Assembly: GCA_947367115.1 (NCBI GenBank)
Contig: CANBCW010000019.1
Coordinates: 1 to 36,181, forward strand
Origin: an uncultured Clostridia bacterium
GTDB lineage: Bacteria; Bacillota; Clostridia; Oscillospirales; Oscillospiraceae
Direction: 5' to 3'
DNA length: 36,181 nt
Shown: piece after piece, positions 6,211-13,894 of the stretch
How positions within the stretch are numbered: position 1 is the stretch's first letter
Layout: each line of letters begins with the position of its first letter
Translations under genes and position numbers: made by a program
Notes under the pieces: generated by a model
What the model was told of the DNA's origin: nothing
Seen by the model: the letters and a program-made list of their open reading frames with translations, nothing else
Database searches by the model: none

Positions 6211-7364
6211 AAGCAAGTGCCATCGTCAGAATCGTCCTTTATACCCTTCTGTTCCTCGTGCTGCTGGGCATTCTTCTGGGCGGAATCTTTTTCGGAGAAT
6301 TTATGTCGCTCTTCTCATCCTGGAGTCCTTCCGGAGAGTATGACATCGTAGAGCGCAGCGTCAGCGCAGAGGAATTCACAAATCTGGAAATCGAATGGGC
6401 TGCCGGTTCAATTAAAGTTGTGACCGGAGATACCGATCAGATTACTGTTAAAGAAACCAAGGATTCCAATAATCCCTATACCCTCGTCACCGTATCCGGA
6501 GATGACACCCTGACGATCCAATATGGCAGCAATCCATCCATTCACCTTGGCTCCCTGTCCGGAAAGGATCTGGTCATCACCGTCCCAAAAAACTGGAACT
6601 GCAAGGAACTTTCCATTGACGGTGCAGCATTGGATATCGAAATATCCGGTTTGACCGTAGAGTCCATTGACCTGGACGGTGCCGCAACTGAGCTATCCTT
6701 CGCGGGAAAGCTGGGTGAGCTTGAATGTGACGGCGCCGCGGCAGAACTGACTCTGAACTGCACGAACTCCCCTGACCGCATCAGTATTGACGGAGCCGCC
6801 TGTTCCCTGAATCTGACCCTTCCTGCCGACTGTGGCTTTATCGTCGATGCGGACGGCCTTGCCATCGACTTCCGTTCCGGCTGTGATTATACACTGAATG
6901 ACGGAAGCTATATTTGCGGCAACGGCCACTGCAAGATCCGTGTATCCGGCCTGGGCTGTCAGGTATCCGTCGATCAGAGTGAGGTTTGTAATCACCTTTG
7001 GGATGAAGGCATCGTCCTAACCGTTCCCGGCGGCGGCCACGAGGAGCTGCTCTATACCTGCACAGTCTGCGGCGAAACCAAATCGGAGGTTTATTTCAAT
7101 TCCACCAATTTTTCAATTCGTTATGCTAACAGCTTCACCGAGGACATGCTTCTGGAACCTCCGATGGCAACCTACGCAGCAGGCACCAACGTGACCATCA
7201 AAACCGATATCCTCACCGATGTGGATCTGGAGTTATATGTAGACGGTGTATTCATCTGCAAGCAGAGAGAGGTTCTGACCGACGAGATCCACTGCTGGGA
7301 ATTTTCCTTCATTATGCCTGACCATGATGTTGCCATTCAGCTGAAAACCAGCGACGGAATGTGA
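6207..7364 (+). CDS. Membrane-anchored DUF4097-type beta-repeat protein
   Basis: A 385-residue protein with one N-terminal membrane segment (about residues 7-29) and an extracellular remainder. Residues 50-240 form a repeating beta-strand ladder with recurring IDGAA/LDGAA turns, the pattern of DUF4097 (a beta-helix-like domain). From about residue 250 comes a C/H-rich stretch: CNHLW and later CTVCGE, a small metal-site or disulphide mini-domain seen in many Clostridia surface proteins. The last 80 residues look like an immunoglobulin-like beta domain ending in IMPDHDVAIQL. It completes the PadR operon and overlaps the preceding gene at ATGA. Probably an envelope-stress or surface protein; no enzyme motif is seen. 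Confidence 0.78.
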   Translation: MKASAIVRIVLYTLLFLVLLGILLGGIFFGEFMSLFSSWSPSGEYDIVERSVSAEEFTNLEIEWAAGSIKVVTGDTDQITVKETKDSNNPYTLVTVSGDDTLTIQYGSNPSIHLGSLSGKDLVITVPKNWNCKELSIDGAALDIEISGLTVESIDLDGAATELSFAGKLGELECDGAAAELTLNCTNSPDRISIDGAACSLNLTLPADCGFIVDADGLAIDFRSGCDYTLNDGSYICGNGHCKIRVSGLGCQVSVDQSEVCNHLWDEGIVLTVPGGGHEELLYTCTVCGETKSEVYFNSTNFSIRYANSFTEDMLLEPPMATYAAGTNVTIKTDILTDVDLELYVDGVFICKQREVLTDEIHCWEFSFIMPDHDVAIQLKTSDGM

Positions 7365-7376
7365 CCGAAATAACAC

Positions 7377-7411
7377 ATCCCCGGATGAACCTCCATGGAT
7401 CATCCGGGGAT
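7377..7411. terminator. Bidirectional terminator
   Basis: A perfect 12-bp stem ATCCCCGGATGA / TCATCCGGGGAT with an 11-base loop, between convergent genes ending at 7364 and 7420. Confidence 0.75.
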
Positions 7412-7419
7412 ATCTATTA

Positions 7420-7821
7420 TCATTTCTCACGCCGCTCCACCCAAAGGCGAAGAAGCATCACCATGTAGAACATCGACGCAATCACAGCAAGCCAGTTCCC
7501 AAGCAACAGACTGGATACAATAACCGTAAGCCCCGTTGTCAACGCACCGGGAATGTAGCAGACTCTTCTTCTAACAATTCCCACGATCCAAACGACAGCA
7601 TTTACGATCAACATAACCGTCAAAACCACCTGCCAAATCACCAGGTATACGAGTGCCGGCATAGCAATAATAGGGGCGATCACAGTTCCTGACATGATGA
7701 TGCCTGTGATCAGCACCCATCTAGCTTTTTCCTCCAGCTTTGGCCTAACACTGAACAAATATACAACGATAGGTAATGCAATCAGCGCGAGAACCCCAGC
7801 CAAAATCCATACGATTTCCAT
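7420..7821 (-). CDS. Small four-helix membrane protein, unknown function
   Basis: A 133-residue protein with about four membrane segments (residues 3-25, 37-60, 63-83 and 95-126) and a basic cytosolic end (ERREK). There are no recognisable catalytic motifs. AAGGAG nine bases before the ATG supports the start. It lies 17 bases downstream of the broken Fn3 amidase gene, so the two were probably cotranscribed and it could be an accessory or immunity-like membrane partner; that is inference only. I do not recognise the family. Confidence 0.65.
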   Translation of the reverse strand: MEIVWILAGVLALIALPIVVYLFSVRPKLEEKARWVLITGIIMSGTVIAPIIAMPALVYLVIWQVVLTVMLIVNAVVWIVGIVRRRVCYIPGALTTGLTVIVSSLLLGNWLAVIASMFYMVMLLRLWVERREK

Positions 7822-7838
7822 AGAATCTCACTCCTTAA

Positions 7839-9514
7839 CTAAGTAGAAAAATGATACGTATCACTATAATCACTGTCTCCTCCATTACCATGAGCTACAA
7901 CTTTAATTATACACATAGTTGCATTGCTAGGTGAAATAAACGTCATATAAGTTCTTGTAGATGAGGAAACATAAACATATTCGGGAGTATATATATTATC
8001 CGCTAAATACAACGAATAAGACGTAGCCCCGGGTATATACGTCCACTTTGCAATAAATCCACCATCGTTCGTTGGAGCAACATAGTAAATCTGTGGCGTT
8101 AATACTTTTGTTGGCATTTTTCTTCTTACCGCAGACTGACTTGTTACTTCCGTTCCATTGACCGCGGCAACTCTATAATTGTACTTAATCCCAGAAGTTA
8201 ATCCTGTGTCAGTATATGTCGGAGAATTTGTAGTTGCAATCTGCGTATATGTACTGCTTCCATCAGTCGATCTATATACTCTATACGATGTTGCACCCTG
8301 AACTGCGTACCATGTAAGTGATATGCTAGTCGAGGACGGTGTGTAAATATTCAGAATTGACGGCGCAACAAACTCATTTCTCACACCCTTTGGATCACTT
8401 AAATTACCAGTTACATTTCCTTTAAGTGCCTGTACGCGAAAGTATCTAATTGCCCCTGAAGCAATCCCCATTGTCATGCTTGTTGTTGAGCTAGTACCCA
8501 AATACAAATATGTTCCATTGTAGCTGTCAGAATAATAAACGTCGTATTCGCTCGCGCCACTTACCGAAGACCATGTAATCTGTGCTGTAGTACTATTTGA
8601 CATTGAAACCTGAACATTTTGAGGTGTTCCAATGGTTGATACAGCTACATTCGTTACCATTGTTGATGAATTAATCTCCACGGGTAAGATTCCCAAACTA
8701 TTTGTATCATTTTCGATATCTATACCTTGGTTCTTATAAGCAGCCCAAATCAATTCTGAACAATACCAATCTTCTTGAGTAGACTCTGTATCTTTTTTCC
8801 CGTCATAGAAATATGACTTACCAATTTGACTGACGCAAAAAGATACAGCACCATTAATCACATCTTCAGACGCCGAATTCACTCGCAAAACCGCACCTGC
8901 TCTATTGTCAAAGCGTTCATCATCCAAGACACCTCTAGAAACACCATCCGCTTGCCCACCTGTGCTGGTATATCCGATGGATTCAATCATTCTAATATAG
9001 TATCTTCCATAAAATGCATCATAATATATTCCTTCTACAATACAAGCATGTCCATAAATGCCCGAACTGCCATTAGCTTCAAATATAATATCACCCTTCC
9101 GAACAATACTTAAAAGATTATATTTTGAATAATTGGGAACTGCCGTTAATCGCGTACCCGTATTATAATACCAATTGCTCTACTTAGTGTATATGCCGTT
9201 GAAGAGTCGTAATCAGTCACATCAAAAACGGAATACCACGCCTGAAGATATTCATCGTAAGAAGAATATTTTGATACATCATAATTTTCTTTGAATGTTT
9301 CCAAAGAAATACTGGCTGGAAGTTCATGGTAAGCAATAAATTCACTCAATTCTTCGTATGCAGCCAGAAATCCATCGTCATATCCATCTGGCGTACTATT
9401 GCTTAAAGCGGATGGTATAATCTCAGACGCACTTACTGTGTCTGTGATATCCGGGCAGAGCATTAGACACCCACACAGGATATACACTAAAACCTTTCTG
9501 ATGAACCCTTTCAT
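7839..9514 (-). pseudogene. Frameshifted secreted YiiX-like cysteine amidase with Fn3 repeats
   Basis: Two minus-strand frames together encode one protein of about 555 residues. The 5' part (9514-9146) has a ribosome site and a signal peptide (MKGFIRKVLVYILCGCL...) followed by a helical region, and stops at 9146. The 3' frame is open from 9179, just after a TAG at 9182-9180, and continues to 7839. It reads SNWYYNTGTRLTAV, then GDIIFEANG and IYGHACIVEG (catalytic His), then WYCSELIWAAY (catalytic Cys), the order of permuted NlpC/P60-like YiiX (DUF830) hydrolases. Three fibronectin type III-like domains fill the C-terminus. The frames join near 9180 by a one-base shift. No slippery heptamer is seen, so a mutation or sequencing error is more likely than programmed shifting. 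The region is AT-rich compared with its neighbours. Confidence 0.75.
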
Positions 9515-9538
9515 AACACCATCTCCTTGTATTTAATT

Positions 9539-9592
9539 AGAGTTCTACCGAACTCTTATTTATCTAATAACACAAATTCCATTTATTGTCAA
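9539..9592 (-). promoter_or_regulatory. Promoter and inverted repeat of the Fn3 amidase gene
   Basis: On the minus strand TTGACA (complement of 9587-9592), 17 bases, TATTAG (complement of 9564-9569). In the leader a perfect 7-bp inverted repeat AGAGTTC-TACC-GAACTCT (9539-9556) could be an operator or a leader hairpin. The promoter looks intact although the gene is broken. Confidence 0.6.
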
Positions 9593-9665
9593 CCCAAATT
9601 AGACCTCGGCACACATATTTGTGAACTAAGACAAATACGCAAACACAGTTTTATATAAAATTACA

Positions 9666-9689
9666 TTTCCAGCTCTTGTGAGCTGGGAA
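9666..9689 (-). terminator. Terminator after rsmE
   Basis: On the minus strand TTCCCAGCTC-ACAA-GAGCTGGAAA, ten pairs with one wobble, followed by TGTAATTTTA. It lies eight bases after the rsmE stop. Confidence 0.65.
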
Positions 9690-9696
9690 CGCATTT

Positions 9697-10428
9697 TCAG
9701 AATTCTCCAATATGATACATAACCGCGGACAGGGCGCACAGCGGAGCCGTCTCGCAGCGCAGGATCCGTTTTCCGAGGGTGCAAATATCCAACCCTGCCT
9801 GACGCGCCTTCTCCACCTCACCGGGCTCCAGACCGCCCTCCGGGCCTGTCATAAGGCTCACGGTACGATAAGCCCCTGTTTCCAGACTCATGCGCAAAGT
9901 CACAGCCTGTTCGTTTTCATAGAACAGGATGGCCTTATCCGCCTGCGCCGCGCGTTTCAGTGCTTCACCGTAGCTGGAAAGTACAATGACCTCCGGAATC
10001 ACCCCACGTCCGGACTGCTCCGCGGCGGAAGACGCAATCTTCTGCCAGCGCTCGACCTTTTTCTTTAGACTCTTCTCATCAGGGCGGGATACACATCGCG
10101 CCGAGGGAAACGCCACGATTTCCGCAGCTCCCAGCTCCGTGGCCTTCTGGATCACATGCTCCAGCTTATCTCCCTTGGGGAAAGCCATATAAACGCTGAC
10201 CCGAACAGCAGCCTCTGACGCGGATTCCTGCTGACGGCGCACCACCAGACTGATCTGCCCTTCGCTGACATCACTGACGGCACACAAGCACTCTCTTCCC
10301 TGCCCATCACACACCAGCACTTCTTCTCCATTTTTCAGACGCAGAACTTTCGCGTGCTTCGCGTTTTCTCCCATCAGGACAATAAAATCCGGCTGCATCT
10401 CCTCCGGTGTCACAAAAAATCGCGTCAT
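9697..10428 (-). CDS. rsmE: 16S rRNA (uracil1498-N3)-methyltransferase
   Basis: A 243-residue SPOUT-fold methyltransferase acting on U1498 of 16S rRNA. The start MTRFFV, then HAKVLRLKNGEEV (the PUA-like N-terminal domain) and the C-terminal SAM knot with LMTGPEGGLEPGEVEKA and LGKRILRCETAPLCAL are diagnostic. The frame runs further upstream, but ATG at 10428 has GGAGGG just before it and gives the normal family N-terminus. It is a single-gene unit with its own promoter and terminator and runs divergently from the tRNA-Leu gene. Confidence 0.95.
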   Translation of the reverse strand: MTRFFVTPEEMQPDFIVLMGENAKHAKVLRLKNGEEVLVCDGQGRECLCAVSDVSEGQISLVVRRQQESASEAAVRVSVYMAFPKGDKLEHVIQKATELGAAEIVAFPSARCVSRPDEKSLKKKVERWQKIASSAAEQSGRGVIPEVIVLSSYGEALKRAAQADKAILFYENEQAVTLRMSLETGAYRTVSLMTGPEGGLEPGEVEKARQAGLDICTLGKRILRCETAPLCALSAVMYHIGEF

Positions 10429-10454
10429 ATCGAACCCTCCCACGCTTTTTGTAT

Positions 10455-10483
10455 AGTGTAGCAGATGAATGATCGGTTTGCAA
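10455..10483 (-). promoter_or_regulatory. SigA-type promoter of rsmE
   Basis: On the minus strand TTGCAA (10478-10483), 17 bases, TACACT (complement of 10455-10460) with an upstream TGC extended -10. Confidence 0.75.
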
Positions 10484-10496
10484 GGGCAAAAAAGTA

Positions 10497-10525
10497 TTGA
10501 CAAATTTACCGCCTGAGGTTATAAT
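10497..10525 (+). promoter_or_regulatory. Consensus promoter of tRNA-Leu(GAG)
   Basis: TTGACA (10497-10502), 17 bases, TATAAT (10520-10525): a perfect SigA promoter 12 bases before the mature tRNA. Confidence 0.93.
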
Positions 10526-10537
10526 ACATAGGCGCTT

Positions 10538-10620
10538 GCGAGAGTGTTGGAATGGTAGACAAGCACGTTTGAGGTGCGTGTGGTTTCGCCGTGTGGGTTC
10601 GAGTCCCATCTCTCGCACCA
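10538..10620 (+). tRNA. tRNA-Leu (anticodon GAG)
   Basis: Acceptor stem GCGAGAG / CTCTCGC, encoded CCA end (ACCA), anticodon arm CACGT-TTGAGGT-GCGTG with GAG at positions 34-36, a long variable arm as in class II tRNAs, and T-arm GGGTTCGAGTCCC. It reads CUC/CUU leucine codons. Confidence 0.95.
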
Positions 10621-10622
10621 CG

Positions 10623-10650
10623 AAAAAAGCACCCTTCGGGGTGCTTTTTT
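10623..10650 (+). terminator. Terminator of tRNA-Leu(GAG)
   Basis: A 12-bp stem AAAAAAGCACCC / GGGTGCTTTTTT with a TTCG tetraloop. Confidence 0.93.
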
Positions 10651-10654
10651 CAAC

Positions 10655-10748
10655 TAAATCCACCCTTATGGGTGAAATAAATCATCTTCGATGATGAAAT
10701 CCCCCTTCGGGGGTGAAATCCGGTGTGAGCACCTGAAGGGTGGATTTA
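10655..10748. repeat. Folded hairpin-array repeat A (MITE-like)
   Basis: An 11-bp perfect terminal inverted repeat, TAAATCCACCC (10655-10665) and GGGTGGATTTA (10738-10748), encloses four short hairpins: CACCC-TTAT-GGGTG, ATCATC-TTC-GATGAT, CCCCC-TTC-GGGGG and GGTG-TGAG-CACC. They are separated by AT-rich GAAATC-like spacers. No gene is seen from 10749 to 10938, so the whole 10651-10978 gap is repeat, unassigned AT-rich sequence and the pdaA terminator. Confidence 0.75.
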
Positions 10749-10938
10749 ATTTCATCACAGCTCTGACGTATGGTGTTTACATGAAGAAACGACAGCTGCG
10801 AGAAAAAAGCAAAATAGAACCACGCACCTTTTTACTTTTCTTCCCCATCCTTGCGCACCGTTTCGTGCGGATTCATCAAAATCCTCTTTCACATTTCCGA
10901 CGAAATGAAAGCAAAACAAGTCCCATCTCTTACATACA

Positions 10939-10976
10939 AAAAAATACAGATGTCTTCTCGGACATCTGTATTTTTT
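10939..10976 (-). terminator. Terminator after pdaA
   Basis: A 16-bp perfect stem (AAAAAATACAGATGTC / GACATCTGTATTTTTT) with loop TTCTCG, two bases after the pdaA stop; symmetrical, so it could act on both strands. Confidence 0.9.
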
Positions 10977-10978
10977 AT

Positions 10979-11959
10979 TTAGCTGAACAGCGCAAGGTTA
11001 TAGCCCTGCCGCTGGAATTCGTCAATCACATCACCAAGAATCTCCGTATTGGTCTTGGAAACCGCATGCAGCAGAAAGATACCGCCGCCGTGTGCCGCAC
11101 CAACGACCTTGGCATAGGCCTTGTCGGGATCCATCTGGTTCGCCGTGTCGTAGTCGGCATACGCAAAGCTCCACTCTACCGTCTTATACCCCAGATATTG
11201 CAGGACAGCCAGCGACTGCTTGGAGTACTCGCCCATCGGAGGACGGAACAGGTGCATCTCATAATCAAAGTTTTCCAGTACATAATCATGCAGCACCATG
11301 ACCTCATCGATCATCGTCTCAACGCTGAGTGTCGGCATGGACAGATGGCTGACTGAGTGGTTGCCCACAGCATGTCCCTCATCAATCATACGCCGAACCA
11401 GATTCGGATTTTTCTTGCAATAGCTCAGTGTCACAAAAAATACGGCCTTTACGTTCTTCTCCTTCAGCACATCTAGGATCGTCGATGTGTAGCCGTTTTC
11501 GTACCCCTCGTCAAATGTCAGATACAGCGCACCATCGTCCGGCGCAATAAAGTACGCGTCGTACTCACCGTACCGCTCCTGCAAGGTAATAGCACCAAGT
11601 GGACGGTTGCTACCGTCCACTTGTGCCCCGGGGCCATAACCCTTTTTCGTTGAATCTAACTCTTTAAGCTCAGCAATGGAAAAAATCTGTCCGAACCCGC
11701 CGGGATCTGTTCCGATCTCAGGCAGAGACTCCTGCGGCACCGTTTCCGCAGGCAGTGTATCCTCCGGGATCGTTTCATCATCCGACGGATCTACAGGCTG
11801 GCTGATCTCAGGCTCTGGGCTGGTATCCGAGGGATATGTAGCCGCACCAGTGTTCTCCGTATTCTGCCCCTTGATTCCTTCCGGATTTTCCGCGCAGCTA
11901 ACAAGCACGCTCAGCGTCATTAACAATGTTACCAGACAGGCAAGTACTCTTTTGGTCAT
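10979..11959 (-). CDS. pdaA: PdaA-like delta-lactam-biosynthetic de-N-acetylase lipoprotein
   Basis: A 326-residue polysaccharide deacetylase. A lipoprotein signal peptide ends at the lipobox LVSC (C22). An acidic Pro/Thr/Glu-rich linker (about 24-85) leads to the NodB domain: motif 1 LTFDEGYENGYT, motif 2 GNHSVSH, motif 3 RPPMGEYS, then VEWSFAYADY and IFLLHAVS. The GYENGYT context and RPP.G match PdaA, which deacetylates muramic acid on the way to spore-cortex muramic-delta-lactam. Motif 1 has E in place of the usual second Asp (PdaA has Asn there), typical of this subfamily. ATG at 11959 is chosen because GGAGG precedes it and it begins the signal peptide. It lies 17 bases after a small membrane-protein gene, with which it is likely cotranscribed. 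Confidence 0.85.
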   Translation of the reverse strand: MTKRVLACLVTLLMTLSVLVSCAENPEGIKGQNTENTGAATYPSDTSPEPEISQPVDPSDDETIPEDTLPAETVPQESLPEIGTDPGGFGQIFSIAELKELDSTKKGYGPGAQVDGSNRPLGAITLQERYGEYDAYFIAPDDGALYLTFDEGYENGYTSTILDVLKEKNVKAVFFVTLSYCKKNPNLVRRMIDEGHAVGNHSVSHLSMPTLSVETMIDEVMVLHDYVLENFDYEMHLFRPPMGEYSKQSLAVLQYLGYKTVEWSFAYADYDTANQMDPDKAYAKVVGAAHGGGIFLLHAVSKTNTEILGDVIDEFQRQGYNLALFS

Positions 11960-11976
11960 GTTTCTTTCCTCCACTT

Positions 11977-12396
11977 TTACGCAGGATAAATATTTGTAAC
12001 GAGGATCAGCAGCGGCAGTACCAGAGAAAACAGACTGATGAGCCAGGGGTAAAGGGGTTTGCGAGCGCCCAGCATTAAAACCAGGCACAACGTTGTCACC
12101 CCTAACGGCACAAATACAGCAACGCCCTTCGAGACCATCATAGAAAACTCACCGTTTGCCAGCAGATTGATCCCCACACGGTTCGGCAGCTTCGACAAAT
12201 TCATAACTGCAAGCCATATGGCACCGATGGCAACAGGAACCGCAAGAAGTGCCGCCCGCAGCTTGTACACATATGCCCAAATGATTTTTAGAACCTTACC
12301 GGTTTTTCGCAAAAACCTGCCGCATTTTTCCCGCGCAGGCTTTGTATTTTCACAAAACGCCTGCCACTTTTCTTCAATCATATTCAAAAAATTCAT
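11977..12396 (-). CDS. Small membrane protein upstream of pdaA
   Basis: A 139-residue protein: a basic helical N-terminus (residues 1-36, many Lys/Arg) then three membrane segments (about 40-64, 84-106 and 113-135). There are no catalytic motifs. ATG at 12396 is preferred over an in-frame TTG at 12402 because GGAGG at 12403-12407 gives a six-base spacer only for the ATG. It heads the pdaA transcript. I do not recognise the family; the coupling suggests an envelope role, but no function is claimed. Confidence 0.7.
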   Translation of the reverse strand: MNFLNMIEEKWQAFCENTKPAREKCGRFLRKTGKVLKIIWAYVYKLRAALLAVPVAIGAIWLAVMNLSKLPNRVGINLLANGEFSMMVSKGVAVFVPLGVTTLCLVLMLGARKPLYPWLISLFSLVLPLLILVTNIYPA

Positions 12397-12430
12397 ACGC
12401 AACCTCCGGGTATCAGGTTTCTTTCAGTAC

Positions 12431-12459
12431 ATCATATCACATCGCCGCGGCAGATGCAA
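12431..12459 (-). promoter_or_regulatory. Promoter of the membrane protein-pdaA unit
   Basis: On the minus strand TTGCAT (complement of 12454-12459), 17 bases, TATGAT (complement of 12431-12436) preceded by TGA (extended -10). No SigG-like promoter, as used by B. subtilis pdaA, was found here. Confidence 0.5.
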
Positions 12460-12558
12460 GACAGAGATTTTTTGTCGAAAGCGATCTATTAGTCCGTTTT
12501 ATTGTACCGAACATATGTTATCCTTGGATCATCAAAGAAAACCAAGGAGGAACACAAT

Positions 12559-12720
12559 ATGAAAGCAGCTACCATCTATCGTCCTGTCAAGCCCATCAGC
12601 CGCCCTTACCCCAATGCAGCCGACCGCCGTTATTTTCTGCGCCGGCTTCTCGACGGTGTTCTGGCTTTGGCCACTGTTGTCGGCGCACTCACCGCGCTGG
12701 TGTTCCTGTTGCTAATGTAA
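12559..12720 (+). CDS. Small single-pass membrane protein
   Basis: A 53-residue protein: a basic N-terminal half (IYRPVKPISRPYP, DRRYFLRRLLDG) and a C-terminal hydrophobic segment of about 22 residues (VLALATVVGALTALVFLLLM). AAGGAGG at 12543-12549 supports the ATG at 12559 over an upstream in-frame ATG. The topology is a cytosolic basic head and a C-terminal membrane tail. The gene is short but has a strong ribosome site, so it is probably real. Function unknown. Confidence 0.6.
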   Translation: MKAATIYRPVKPISRPYPNAADRRYFLRRLLDGVLALATVVGALTALVFLLLM

Positions 12721-12726
12721 GCACTG

Positions 12727-13224
12727 TCAAAGCATTTCTTCCAGATCCGGCTGCCGTATCATGCGGCAGCCGGTTATCACATTTTGATCCACCTCAATTA
12801 CCGCAGCGCTTCCGCCGTAGTATCCACAGCTCCCGGGGTTCACAACCCACATACCATCTTCCTCTCGACTGCAATGGGGAGAATGGGTATGCCCAAACAA
12901 CACTGCCTGTGCCCCTGTTGACCGGGCATCCTTGATGAGCGCACCTAATCCACTCTTAACCCGGTGAATATGCCCATGAGTCATAAACAGCTTCACGCCG
13001 CATACCTTTTCTACGAGGGTCTCAGGCACAGGCTGCAGTACCCGATACTTGTCGCAGTTTCCCGGAACCTGATAGAACCGGGACAGATGAAATTCCTCAG
13101 CAATCGCCGTACCATCGTCATAGTAATCCCCTAAATGCACCACCGCGTCCGGCTTGACACAGCGGATGCACAAGCGCATAAAACTCAACGCCGCGTGGGA
13201 ATCGGACAAAACAAGGATCTTCAT
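12727..13224 (-). CDS. YfcE/MJ0936 family metallophosphoesterase
   Basis: A 165-residue calcineurin-fold phosphodiesterase. All metal motifs are present: DSH at residues 8-10, HLGDYYDDG, VPGNCDK, THGHIH and FGHTHSP. The family hydrolyses phosphodiesters in the cytoplasm; the natural substrate is unknown. It converges with the small membrane gene, ending six bases from that stop. A strong stem (12747-12773) within its 3' coding end may act as terminator for the plus-strand gene. Ribosome site is weak, but the start gives the canonical MKILVLSDSH. Confidence 0.9.
   Translation of the reverse strand: MKILVLSDSHAALSFMRLCIRCVKPDAVVHLGDYYDDGTAIAEEFHLSRFYQVPGNCDKYRVLQPVPETLVEKVCGVKLFMTHGHIHRVKSGLGALIKDARSTGAQAVLFGHTHSPHCSREEDGMWVVNPGSCGYYGGSAAVIEVDQNVITGCRMIRQPDLEEML
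12747..12773 (+). terminator. Possible terminator embedded in the phosphoesterase 3' end
   Basis: Stem CCGGCTGCCG / CGGCAGCCGG with a seven-base loop, then TTATC; 27 bases after the plus-strand small gene. The T-tract is poor, and coding constraint could also explain it. Confidence 0.35.
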
Positions 13225-13272
13225 GGTTCACCAACCGTTCCATTCATGCATATAGTAGTATTGATCTATTTG

Positions 13273-13301
13273 ATTATAACAGGTATTTTGACAGGAGGCA
13301 A
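13273..13301 (-). promoter_or_regulatory. Promoter of the YfcE-like gene
   Basis: On the minus strand TTGCCT (complement of 13296-13301), 17 bases, TATAAT (complement of 13273-13278). It overlaps the ribosome site of the divergent gene starting at 13306, so the two transcription units are packed back to back. Confidence 0.65.
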
Positions 13302-13305
13302 TCAA

Positions 13306-13542
13306 ATGCAGAAAAATTCCGATAATTTTTCTATGCAGGATGCCCTGCGTATGGCACAGAGTGACGCTGGCCAACAGCTTTTCGCGCTGCTGAAAGCTCA
13401 AAACGGCGACACATTGAATAGAGCCATGGATCAGGCCGCTGCGGGAGACTATACGCAGGCTCGGCAGACTCTTTCCGACATACTGGCTTCACCCCAGGTT
13501 CAAGCCATGCTGGAGCAAATGAGGAGGCAGAACAATGGATGA
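13306..13542 (+). CDS. Small unknown protein 1 of a three-gene cassette
   Basis: A 78-residue protein rich in Gln, Ala and Met, predicted all-helical (FSMQDALRMAQSDAGQQL, then AAAGDYTQARQTLSDIL and VQAMLEQMRR). No membrane segment, Cys or enzyme motif. ATG at 13306 is preceded by AGGAGG at 13293-13298; an upstream in-frame ATG lacks one. It overlaps the next gene by eight bases. I recall similar helical proteins beside Pro-rich ones in Oscillospiraceae but know no function. Confidence 0.7.
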   Translation: MQKNSDNFSMQDALRMAQSDAGQQLFALLKAQNGDTLNRAMDQAAAGDYTQARQTLSDILASPQVQAMLEQMRRQNNG

Positions 13543-13876
13543 AATGGAAGAAAGACTCAACTCCGTTCTGAACAATCCTCAGATGATGCAGCAAATCATG
13601 GCTATGGCGCAATCCATGGGGGCTCAGACCCAGCCCAAAAATGATCCGCCCCAGCAAAAAAACGAGAGCTTTCCGGATATTGACCTTGGTATGCTGCAAA
13701 AGCTCTCCGGCTTTGCCAAACAGGGCAGCATCGATAAAGATCAGCAGACGCTTCTTCGTGCCCTTGGCCCTTACTTAAGCCGGGAACGGATCCGCAAGCT
13801 TGAAAAAGCCATGCGTGCCGCTAAAATCGCCCGCATGGCCACCGGAATGATCGGTTCCGGCGTGCTGAAATTCTGA
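13535..13876 (+). CDS. Small unknown protein 2 of the cassette
   Basis: A 113-residue protein. Residues 1-30 are a Met/Gln-rich helix (VLNNPQMMQQIMAMAQSMG) that resembles the end of protein 1. A polar linker with Pro and Gln follows, then a helical C-terminal half (MLQKLSGFAKQ, LRALGPYLSRERIRKLEKAM) ending in a short hydrophobic ARMATGMIGSG. It overlaps gene 1 by eight bases, with AGGAGG just upstream, and precedes gene 3 by 18 bases, so all three are one operon. Function unknown. Confidence 0.7.
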   Translation: MDEMEERLNSVLNNPQMMQQIMAMAQSMGAQTQPKNDPPQQKNESFPDIDLGMLQKLSGFAKQGSIDKDQQTLLRALGPYLSRERIRKLEKAMRAAKIARMATGMIGSGVLKF

Positions 13877-13894
13877 CAAAGCAGGTGAACACCT

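Noticed and set aside
9146..9200. Programmed frameshift in the Fn3 amidase gene
   Set aside because: No slippery heptamer, downstream structure or stop arrangement typical of such sites was seen; mutation or sequence error is simpler.
9539..9556. AGAGTTC-TACC-GAACTCT as a LexA/DinR SOS box
   Set aside because: The Bacillus-type box is GAAC-N4-GTTC; here the order is reversed (GTTC-N4-GAAC).
10691..11356. 221-codon plus-strand frame spanning repeat A and opposite pdaA
   Set aside because: It crosses the repeat, a terminator and the antisense of pdaA; no coding signal.
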